Source of the DNA: a virus
DNA: 23,706 nt
Reading direction: 5' to 3' (one strand)
Virus record (IMG/VR): IMGVR_UViG_3300033150_001045
Span: 1 to 23,706 of that record
Below, in pieces: positions 1-6,608 of the stretch. The notes beneath the pieces were generated by a model that ran no database searches, was not told where the DNA came from, and saw only the letters and a list, made by a program, of their open reading frames with translations. The position numbers were made by a program, and so were the translations under genes. Numbering within the stretch: the first letter of the stretch is position 1; each line of letters begins with the position of its first letter.

Positions 1-1229
1 TAGTCGACCCAAATGCTATTGGTGGATGTGGTTGCCTTTTCTGCTACGAAACTCACTGTATCTCCGGAATCATCGTCAGTCAAATCGAACACGATACCAT
101 AATAAGCGAAGGAACCAGTCAGGGTCCTAGTAACCTTATCGTTCTCTTCATTAAGGTAGCGGTTGTCTGTGGTGTTTCTAACGTAGAACCTTAAATCGTC
201 AGTTATCTGTGCAGAGTCCTTAGCTCTCACAAACAGAAGGTACCTACCTTTTGGTAGCTTGTTGAGGACGTCAGCCAGTTGATAATGTACATAATCTCCC
301 GTTCCAGTCAAAAAGTTTCCTTGTGCATCCAGCAACACCGAATCTCCACTGTCATCACCCTGTGACGAATCAACTGTTGCTCCACCGCCAAGCGTTGCGT
401 TTTCGGCTTCCTTGAACAGGTTGGAAACGTAAGCGAAAGGAATAAGTCCCAAATACATTTTAGTGGCTTCTATATCGTTGCTATCAATATTTTCTAGTTC
501 TATTGTTGTTCCTGTCCAACTTCTGAACCACTGGTTACTTGCTGCAGGTTTCTTGTTTACAGCCACAACGAATAGAATAGCATTTCCAGTTTCGAGAAAC
601 TGTGCTATGAAATTGTCAGTCATCGTTGGATTATTCGCAGTAAGACTCAGTTTTCCACCGCCTATCAAGTCATCTTGGACATAAACAAATCCACCGCCAA
701 ACCCTCTGATGTCTGGTTCTATTGAACCATTCGGATAAGCCTGTTGAAAATCAACTTCAAAGGCATAACTTCCTCTTTTCAGGGTTATTTGTATATCTAC
801 AAAATAATCATTGTCTTGTGTTGCCGAATCTTCTAGTCGTATATTCAGGCATGCAGATTCAGTTGAAATGAAGTTAATAGATTTCAGAAATGGATAATCG
901 CAGTCATTGGTTCTTTTGATACCAATATCACTAACTTGAAGTGTCCACGATGAGCCATTCCACCAATAGAATTTTAGACCTTGATGTGCTCCTTCATTTA
1001 TCCACAGCCTTATCAGCCCATTTTCTATTACGCAGTCTCCTTCAAACTGATGGTTCACGTCAAGGACTCGAATCCACTCAGACTCATTATCGCTGTTGTT
1101 TGTGTCGTAGCAGTTGCCCGACCAAACTGCCTTTCCATTTCTTCGAACATATAATGTATGATTTGGAACCGTAACATCATAGACCATTCCAGAGTATTCA
1201 ACTGGCTCCATTTCCCTTTCGCCATTGAT
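1..1229 (-). CDS. Tail adhesin, C-terminal extein with end of intein (partial, frame-displaced)
   Basis: This open frame runs off the left edge of the window and is the continuation of the LamG adhesin encoded upstream. Its first about 40 codons are the end of the intein: block F reads VYDVTVPNHTLYVRRNG and block G reads VWSGN, followed by the +1 extein cysteine (codon 1110-1112). The extein then continues with SEWIRVLDVNHQFEGD and a long, beta-rich, Gly/Thr/Asp-rich region typical of tail fibre or adhesin domains, including NGSSWTLQVSDIG and an LPKGRYLLFVRAKD segment. It is one frame away from the upstream part, and two TAA codons at about 1230-1235 close the frame, so it cannot be read without the junction being restored. 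No catalytic motif was recognised. The role as receptor-binding protein is inferred from gene position and the LamG domain upstream. Confidence 0.72.
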   Translation of the reverse strand, partial: MNGEREMEPVEYSGMVYDVTVPNHTLYVRRNGKAVWSGNCYDTNNSDNESEWIRVLDVNHQFEGDCVIENGLIRLWINEGAHQGLKFYWWNGSSWTLQVSDIGIKRTNDCDYPFLKSINFISTESACLNIRLEDSATQDNDYFVDIQITLKRGSYAFEVDFQQAYPNGSIEPDIRGFGGGFVYVQDDLIGGGKLSLTANNPTMTDNFIAQFLETGNAILFVVAVNKKPAASNQWFRSWTGTTIELENIDSNDIEATKMYLGLIPFAYVSNLFKEAENATLGGGATVDSSQGDDSGDSVLLDAQGNFLTGTGDYVHYQLADVLNKLPKGRYLLFVRAKDSAQITDDLRFYVRNTTDNRYLNEENDKVTRTLTGSFAYYGIVFDLTDDDSGDTVSFVAEKATTSTNSIWVD

Positions 1230-3559
1230 TTATTATATTCTCCCGAACGCTCTCTTATAACCACCGGAATTCCAAGTTTCAAGGCGAGTTCTTGAACATC
1301 ATCGCGAAGTTTTGGAGAAGTAGTAGTGAAGGAACGAAGTTTGCCATTTTGATAATGACCATCGCCTTTCATCAAAGCTTCAAAGAAAATTTTAATCAGA
1401 TGTGGGCTAAGCTCTTTTATAAATCCCGGAACAAATTTTTCATAGGATTTCCCGAACTGTTTCACGTATTTGAATAATTGTTTTGAACCTATTCGGACAT
1501 ATTTCCCATCATACCAAGCATGAAAGCCCATTCCTTCCACTGAGTTGATTATTTCTTCTACATTTGCGGGGTCTTTCTGCCTTATGTAAATTTCATAGGC
1601 TCCATCTTTTCGCTTTATTGCACAGCCCTCAGCTAAATACCAACCCAAAAATCTTAGGAAGGATTCAATTGGAACTTTCTTTTTAATTCTCGGTTTGAAG
1701 GTTCTTTTCTTCTTAATTTCTGGAATTGGAAGCTCAAACCATTCAGTCTCTTTTCCCTTCCATCTTGCATCTCTCTTTATAGAATAATGCTTCGATGGCG
1801 CTTTCTTAGCTAGTTCTTCGGCATCCATAAATCGATATTTGCTCCAGCGATCTTCCTTTACGAACATATTATGATCCGGCGTTACTAGCAAGTCGATTGG
1901 AGAGTTCTTGCCTCCAAAACGATACATTTTGCCATGATAGAAGTACGAAATTATTCTACTCGGTTCATGATACTCGATCAAACCAGTTTTCGGATTTAGT
2001 GTCGCAATTTCATCCTCGAAAGTTAAGTCTTTGAAAAGTTTAAAGCCATTTCTAGTTAAAACTTCAGTGTCTTCCGAATAACATTTGACTTCGCCTCGAT
2101 TGTTGCCTCCGTCGAAAAGCCATTCGCCGACCAAGCCGCTTGTAACTTCGCCGCCATTATAGAGTGTTTGGATTTCTGGTTCGCTTAAGGCTCGGTTGTA
2201 GATGCGAACCTCGTCGATGATGCCGTCGAAATAATTCCCTAAACTTGGGCTAGACGCTCCGATTCTAAGTGGTTCTGTATCATTAAGGGTTCCTCCAGCA
2301 TAGCTAGAGGATGTTCCTTCCCCGTTTAAATATAGAGTAACAGTTCCTCCTTGAGTCCAAGTTACTGCGACATGCTGCCAGATACCAACTGTTAAATACT
2401 GACCAGCAAAACTTAGTTTACTAACTGTTCCATCCGCTATATTGACTGCAATTCTTTCATTCCAAATATAAAGTCCCCATTCAACTTGACCAGTTAGGGC
2501 GCCATAAGAAAGTTTTCCTGCGATAGTTTTGATGCCAGATATATCATCTGGTTTTATCCATGCCTCAATAGTAAAGCTTCCAATCGAGGATAACGCATTA
2601 CCCATGTCCACGTAGTCATCACCGTCAAATTCTAGCGCCTTTCCATACTTCCCATCTCTTCGCCACGTCGCTTCATGCACCGTTCCATGGTTCTCATTCC
2701 CTGATGTATCCCAGGCCTTCTCGAGTAACTCTTCGCCTTCACCAATAACCGCATCGTCGTCTAAGTCGTAAACAACCTTGAAGTCTGGATAGGTGACGCG
2801 AACGAAGTCGCTGCTGACTGTGCGATTGGTTGTTTCTGATATCGGAAATCTAAATGCGGGGTACGCTGATGATATAGATAGACCAAGCTGAAATGGACTT
2901 CCAGAGACTTCATCAGTTGTTTCATCTACTGAACCAGATCCATCATGATAATAAATATGTGTATGATAATGTCCGCTTTTATTCTCTTCGAATTTTATCC
3001 GGAAGATGCCTTCTGAATTCGAAACTGTTACATAATCTATTAGACGAGTAGTAACGCCATTTATTGTTTTGTCTGCATAAATCTTATAAGAAGAAGTGTC
3101 TGTATGAATCATCACCCGTAGATAGTTACTTGAAACAGGATTAGAACCTTGACCAGTATCCGACAACAAGAATTGAAATTCGAAGGCGTCCGAAGAGGAA
3201 TGGCTTGGCAGTTTGAGATGAATATCAATTATCAAGTCATCGAGTAGTGGTATCTTATTTTGTGAGGAAAGCCAACCACTTCTATATGTTCCTGCCGAAT
3301 TGCTTCTCCCAGTCATCTCTAAGTATCCATTATTTATCTTCGCCGTGAACGGTCCTTGAATACTTCCATCGTCACCTTTTAGCCAGTTGCCTTCTAAGAC
3401 TTCACCGACGAACTCGTCGCCCGACATGAGGGGCACAATTACCTCTGCTCCGTCCTTACCATCTCGAGTAAACGACCAGTCTACTGGGATTTCTTGCGTT
3501 GAAGTTTTAATCTTAATGTTCTTCGTGCCCGGAGGAAGGGCTAACTCATAACTCGGCAC
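1055..3559 (-). CDS. LamG-domain tail adhesin with N-terminal part of a LAGLIDADG intein
   Basis: Probable receptor-binding tail protein. From a GTG start at 3559, residues about 40-250 form a beta-rich, ConA-like region and residues about 283-468 are a classical LamG domain (DTSGNENHGT, ALEFDGDDYVDMGN, FTIEAWIKPD, WQHVAVTWT, FDGIIDEVRIYNRALS). After GEVK at residue 492 an intein begins at Cys493. The GTG at 3559 is chosen because GGAGG (3569-3573) lies 9 nt upstream; longer starts put the ribosome site too close or inside the gene. It overlaps the end of the preceding small gene. The last about 55 codons (below about 1225) are out-of-frame translation after the break and are not real protein; the true continuation is in the next frame down to position 1. 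LamG and fibre assignment: high confidence. Host target unknown. Confidence 0.85.
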   Translation of the reverse strand: MPSYELALPPGTKNIKIKTSTQEIPVDWSFTRDGKDGAEVIVPLMSGDEFVGEVLEGNWLKGDDGSIQGPFTAKINNGYLEMTGRSNSAGTYRSGWLSSQNKIPLLDDLIIDIHLKLPSHSSSDAFEFQFLLSDTGQGSNPVSSNYLRVMIHTDTSSYKIYADKTINGVTTRLIDYVTVSNSEGIFRIKFEENKSGHYHTHIYYHDGSGSVDETTDEVSGSPFQLGLSISSAYPAFRFPISETTNRTVSSDFVRVTYPDFKVVYDLDDDAVIGEGEELLEKAWDTSGNENHGTVHEATWRRDGKYGKALEFDGDDYVDMGNALSSIGSFTIEAWIKPDDISGIKTIAGKLSYGALTGQVEWGLYIWNERIAVNIADGTVSKLSFAGQYLTVGIWQHVAVTWTQGGTVTLYLNGEGTSSSYAGGTLNDTEPLRIGASSPSLGNYFDGIIDEVRIYNRALSEPEIQTLYNGGEVTSGLVGEWLFDGGNNRGEVKCYSEDTEVLTRNGFKLFKDLTFEDEIATLNPKTGLIEYHEPSRIISYFYHGKMYRFGGKNSPIDLLVTPDHNMFVKEDRWSKYRFMDAEELAKKAPSKHYSIKRDARWKGKETEWFELPIPEIKKKRTFKPRIKKKVPIESFLRFLGWYLAEGCAIKRKDGAYEIYIRQKDPANVEEIINSVEGMGFHAWYDGKYVRIGSKQLFKYVKQFGKSYEKFVPGFIKELSPHLIKIFFEALMKGDGHYQNGKLRSFTTTSPKLRDDVQELALKLGIPVVIRERSGEYNKSMAKGKWSQLNTLEWSMMLRFQIIHYMFEEMERQFGRATATTQTTAIMSLSGFESLT
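1113..2083 (-). mobile_element. LAGLIDADG intein in the tail adhesin gene (frame-broken)
   Basis: The element starts at Cys1 (codon 2081-2083) and ends at the terminal Asn (1113-1115), followed by an extein Cys. Visible splicing blocks are A (CYSEDTEVLTRNG), B (LVTPDHNMF with TxxH), F (VYDVTVPNHTLYV) and G (VWSGN then C). The two LAGLIDADG helices are FLGWYLAEG at intein residues about 145-153 and FFEALMKGDGHY at about 233-244. The penultimate residue is Gly instead of the usual His. The total of 971 nt is not a multiple of three: the frame changes near 1225 between the endonuclease domain and block F, so self-splicing cannot occur from this sequence as written. The joined extein would read GEVK-CYDTNN. 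Intein identity is secure; activity is doubtful. Confidence 0.9.
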
Positions 3560-3809
3560 TTTCACCTGCCTCCAAATCAACACCCATCATTTTCTCGAGT
3601 TTCTCGCGCAAGCTTGTCTCGATTAAATTCATTCTCTTAATGGCGACTACATTCTTAATTTTCCTTTTTATTTCTTCTTCCGTCATATTATTCAGCAAGC
3701 TAGCTGACACTTTATGCGTTATTTCGTGCAAGTTGCCATCTGAATCATCGAATTCAATAGTTATCACTGCTGCGTCTAATTCTCGAGCTAAACTTTTAAT
3801 TCTTATCAT
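3546..3809 (-). CDS. Small tail-operon protein, unknown function
   Basis: An 87-aa acidic protein starting ATG with GGTGA about 7 nt upstream. Residues 1-35 look like alternating beta strands (AAVITIEFDDSDGNLHEIT) and residues 40-75 like a charged amphipathic helix (NMTEEEIKRKIKNVVAIKR, then TSLREKLEKMMG). No signal peptide, membrane segment or known motif was seen. Its last codons overlap the start of the LamG adhesin gene, whose ribosome binding site lies inside this gene, so the two are probably translationally coupled. A tail-tip or fibre-assembly accessory role is possible from position alone. Confidence 0.6.
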   Translation of the reverse strand: MIRIKSLARELDAAVITIEFDDSDGNLHEITHKVSASLLNNMTEEEIKRKIKNVVAIKRMNLIETSLREKLEKMMGVDLEAGESAEL

Positions 3810-3822
3810 TCTTTTTCACCTA

Positions 3823-4245
3823 CTACAGCCCCCAATCATTACTAATTGATTCTAAATCTTCTACCTTATAACCTCTTACATGGCCTCCGGTATTTCCATA
3901 CCAAATTAACGCGAGGTCGAAGCGGAAATAATCATTATACCCGCCAATTTTATCATAACTAAAGCTTTCTGGAATAAAGAAAAAGTTTTCGTCAAGCATG
4001 GCATATAACGGATAATTGAAACTTGGATTTCTAAACATCTCTTTCAAACTCTCGAGTTTTCTTAAAGCGCTTTCGTCGTAGCATCTTCCGCTATATCTTC
4101 TGCGTGGCTTTCCAACTCCGAACCACCTAACTTTTGAAAGTCCATGTGCGATGTTGTGCACTGCACTTCGAATTCGAATAATTTCATTTATCCGTTCTAA
4201 TGCCAAGGGTTCAGGTAATTCTACGACACCAATCACAAAAGTCAT
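3823..4245 (-). CDS. Conserved-looking tail-operon protein, unknown function
   Basis: A 140-aa soluble protein. ATG at 4245 overlaps the previous stop (ATGA) and has GGAGGAT about 9 nt upstream. The middle is basic (GVGKPRRRYSGRCYDESAL), followed by a hydrophobic/aromatic core (FRNPSFNYPLYAMLDENFFF, then GGYNDYFRFDLALIWYG) ending near GGHVRGYKVEDLES. The dense aromatic pattern suggests a folded virion protein and not random sequence. I do not recognise a named family. It sits between the baseplate hub pieces and the adhesin, where fibre attachment proteins are common, but that role is inference. Confidence 0.65.
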   Translation of the reverse strand: MTFVIGVVELPEPLALERINEIIRIRSAVHNIAHGLSKVRWFGVGKPRRRYSGRCYDESALRKLESLKEMFRNPSFNYPLYAMLDENFFFIPESFSYDKIGGYNDYFRFDLALIWYGNTGGHVRGYKVEDLESISNDWGL

Positions 4246-4511
4246 TGTTTCTTATCCTCCGATTCATTGATATCAGAATAAGGATGTAACACGGATAAGT
4301 CTTTTTCTTCAGTTTTTATGACTATGCCATCTTCAACGTATCCTTTAACTCTCATGATATACTCTTTTATTTCTTTCAATTCATTGGCAGAAGGCGTTCC
4401 ATCAAAATCTATAGTAATTCCTTCTGGAGACTCTTCGATAGCACGAATTGGAGTTTTTCGTGTTAATGTCTCCGGAGAGAAAATTTTCTTTTTAAATTTT
4501 ATTCTTACCAA
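4242..4511 (-). CDS. Small tail-operon protein, unknown function
   Basis: An acidic protein of about 89 aa. The likely start is TTG at 4511, which overlaps the stop of the upstream gene (TTGGTAA), giving VRIKFKKKIFSPETLTRKTP at the N-terminus; a longer TTG start at 4529 has no better ribosome site. A beta segment (EGITIDFDG) is followed by a helix (SANELKEIKEYIMRVKGYVE) and a charged tail ending ESEDKKQ. Its stop overlaps the next start by ATGA. There is no recognised domain. Co-transcription with the tail genes is clear from the overlaps. Confidence 0.6.
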   Translation of the reverse strand: MVRIKFKKKIFSPETLTRKTPIRAIEESPEGITIDFDGTPSANELKEIKEYIMRVKGYVEDGIVIKTEEKDLSVLHPYSDINESEDKKQ

Positions 4512-5119
4512 TCTTGAAACGCGCTCCAATATTCTAATTGTAATACTCTATCGGCAGCTTCAGTTCCATTATATGCATCGAGGTACATCTGATTGCCCTT
4601 CGCATTCGTATCCGGCAGATGAGTTGTTTCTGTATATTCTAATACATCGTCCACATAAAACTCAATCTTCTCGCCGCTATAGTAAATCGCTTCCAGTATG
4701 ACAGTATCGCCATCATTCAATGATTTTATCGTATGGTTATATAACGTTCCCCCCGCATTAATCCATGTTTTCAACGTCCCATTATCTACATAAAACCCAA
4801 AGCCCTCGTCACCAGCGCTTGAAAAATTTAGGACTAAAGCACGGCTGCCCGCCTGGAAATTAACTGTCACGTATTTAATTTTGGCTTTGAATCGCGGATT
4901 TTTGCTATAGTCTAGAACTTCTGCCGTAGAATAAATTCTTGCTATGCTCCCGGCAGTTGCTCCAGTTGAAAGTTGAATTCTGCCTGCGACAACTGATATC
5001 GAAGCCGAGCCCTGAGTATATCTCGTATATCCAGACTCGGACTCCCCGGTAAATCTTACATGTTGTTTATTAAGATAGCTTGAGGTGCGATTTTCTCGCG
5101 AGTTATATCTGGCTCCCAT
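4505..5119 (-). CDS. Baseplate hub C-terminal lectin-like domain (fragment)
   Basis: Beta-sandwich, ConA/LamG-like domain of about 180 residues (VRFTGESESGYTRYTQG, then RFKAKIKYVTVNFQAGS, GFGFYVDNGTLKTWINAGG, GEKIEFYVDDVLEYTETTH). The first about 20 codons of the open frame overlap the end of the hub fragment in another frame and are probably not translated; coherent sequence starts near 5062, just where the upstream frame ends. No good start or ribosome site precedes it, so it reads best as the displaced C-terminus of the hub/fibre protein immediately upstream, possibly with some sequence missing at the junction. The domain probably binds sugar or forms part of the tail tip; this is inferred from the fold pattern. 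Confidence 0.65.
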   Translation of the reverse strand: MGARYNSRENRTSSYLNKQHVRFTGESESGYTRYTQGSASISVVAGRIQLSTGATAGSIARIYSTAEVLDYSKNPRFKAKIKYVTVNFQAGSRALVLNFSSAGDEGFGFYVDNGTLKTWINAGGTLYNHTIKSLNDGDTVILEAIYYSGEKIEFYVDDVLEYTETTHLPDTNAKGNQMYLDAYNGTEAADRVLQLEYWSAFQDW

Positions 5120-6270
5120 TCGCTTAAAGCTCCCGGCTCATTAATTCCTTTTCTTTTAGGCGCGCTCATCGAAAGCACATTCGCTAAATTTCCTATCATA
5201 TTATTGAAATCTGGTGGTTCATAAGCACACCTAACTTGATTTCTAAATCCGCCTTCATCGACCATATGAGTTATTCCAACTGTTCGATAATGTCCAGTTA
5301 CATTTAACTGCGGGACTTTTAATTGAACGAGATATCCCGGGTCTAATTCTGGATCACCCTCTGTCTCGAACTGAATTCTTTCTATCGGTTCTTTAAGCTG
5401 ATCGAGGATTGCTTCAGCGACAAAGCGAGCTTCATCTGAAGTCGATATGCTCCAGTCTTGAATTACCTTCATTTTACTTCCATAAGTCAAAATTGAAGCT
5501 TGGTCTGAAACTTCATAAAATGTTCTGCCATAAAAATACATTCCGTCCAGATAAAGTTCGTGCCCAACATCTACTCTCGAGAAGTCGAATTGAACGTAAT
5601 TAATTTCGTTCCAGTCAGGTTTGCCATAAACTTTGAAATCTTTTAAAGGTGCGAAAACTTCTCGCCATCCATCGCTTGGATTCTTCCATTCCCAGTAGAA
5701 GTAATCACTCGGAGCCGTTTTTAATTTGACGGTTAGTGCTCCAGTTGCATCAAGCATTTTAACTCTGAAGTATTCAAACCCTCGAAGATTATAATTTAGG
5801 TTTTTTCCACTAGGATATAAGACATTCCAATAACCACCCGATTCTGTCGCAGCAATTTCGAATTTAATTGAATAAGTTCCCGTTGCTACATATTCCGCTC
5901 CAGTCTTCTCAGTTGGTGTTCCTCCGCCAAATCCTAATCCATCCCATCCAGTGCTTTGACCTTCAGTTCCGAGTTCTTTGTCTGGTGGTTTATACAATCT
6001 ACCTTGTCCGTAAACTCGAACTATATTCGCGAGTTGGGAGATGTCCTTCTCATAGTTAAAAGTCGCGAAGTCTGAACCATAAACAAATCGCTTGTAACTA
6101 TCTCTTGACTTTCTCGGAAAGAAGTGGAATGTTTTGCTTGGCGAAAGATAAAAGTCATAACCGAATTGCGTCTCAGATCTCGCGATTTCAGCTAAATCCC
6201 TTACGACCCTTAAACGGCTCTCATCTTCGAAAGCTAGTAACGATCCGCTTGTATGCGTGAAGGCAAAACG
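5056..6270 (-). CDS. Baseplate hub protein, middle fragment with inserted CBM-like domain
   Basis: An open frame of about 400 codons without a convincing start: coding character begins directly after a TAA at 6271-6273 (LLAFEDESRLRVVRDLAEIA), well upstream of the first ATG at 5997. The N-terminal part (FYLSPSKTFHFFPRKSRDSY, SQLANIVRVYGQG) matches the hub/prophage tail-protein pattern, the gp37/gp27-like family of siphoviruses. A jelly-roll, carbohydrate-binding-like module follows (TGTYSIKFEIAATESGGYWN, GFEYFRVKMLDATG, HELYLDGMYFYG). The hub fold then resumes (VIQDWSISTSDEARFVAEAI, DPGYLVQLKVPQLN) and ends DITREKIAPQAI, a common tail-protein linker. Together with the pieces on both sides this was probably one gene of about 700 codons, now in three frames. 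Confidence 0.75.
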   Translation of the reverse strand, partial: RFAFTHTSGSLLAFEDESRLRVVRDLAEIARSETQFGYDFYLSPSKTFHFFPRKSRDSYKRFVYGSDFATFNYEKDISQLANIVRVYGQGRLYKPPDKELGTEGQSTGWDGLGFGGGTPTEKTGAEYVATGTYSIKFEIAATESGGYWNVLYPSGKNLNYNLRGFEYFRVKMLDATGALTVKLKTAPSDYFYWEWKNPSDGWREVFAPLKDFKVYGKPDWNEINYVQFDFSRVDVGHELYLDGMYFYGRTFYEVSDQASILTYGSKMKVIQDWSISTSDEARFVAEAILDQLKEPIERIQFETEGDPELDPGYLVQLKVPQLNVTGHYRTVGITHMVDEGGFRNQVRCAYEPPDFNNMIGNLANVLSMSAPKRKGINEPGALSEWEPDITREKIAPQAILINNM

Positions 6271-6608
6271 TTAACTACTATATCGGCGACATCGCTTTTA
6301 AAGAAGTATCTGAATATTAATTCATCAGCACACGGACCTAGGTAATCCTCGCCAATAACTCGAACAATTTCTCCATTCTCGTCGATACTGTGCCGCACGT
6401 TTCTTATTAAGCCATATAGAACATTCTTTCCTTCCAAATTGACCATTATTCCTGTATTTCCCGGAGCGAAAATATCTGTGTATTCACCCTCCTCATTTGG
6501 CAATGTAAACTCGAAAGTAGCTGGTCGATTAACCTCTCTTTTTACGATTAACGTTTCAGGGTAATATGAGCTGCCACGAAAAGTTATTTTATAATCCGGA
6601 TTAGGCAG
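6234..6608 (-). CDS. Baseplate hub / tail protein, N-terminal fragment
   Basis: N-terminal 120 residues of a siphovirus hub-type tail protein: NPDYKITFRGSSYYPETLIV, then REVNRPATFEFTLPNEEGEY and ENGEIVRVIGEDYLGPCADE, a pattern typical of the first domain of gp37-like hub proteins encoded after the tape measure. The start is unusual: the in-frame GTG at 6617 is part of the ribosome site itself (AGGAGG, 6617-6622), whereas CTG at 6608 lies 8 nt below it, so CTG initiation is the best fit. The frame ends at 6234 in SRIQADRY, where homologous coding continues in another frame (SLLAFEDESRL). The expected stretch between ADIVVNVL and that segment appears shortened. Confidence 0.72.
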   Translation of the reverse strand: MPNPDYKITFRGSSYYPETLIVKREVNRPATFEFTLPNEEGEYTDIFAPGNTGIMVNLEGKNVLYGLIRNVRHSIDENGEIVRVIGEDYLGPCADELIFRYFFKSDVADIVVNVLPSRIQADRY

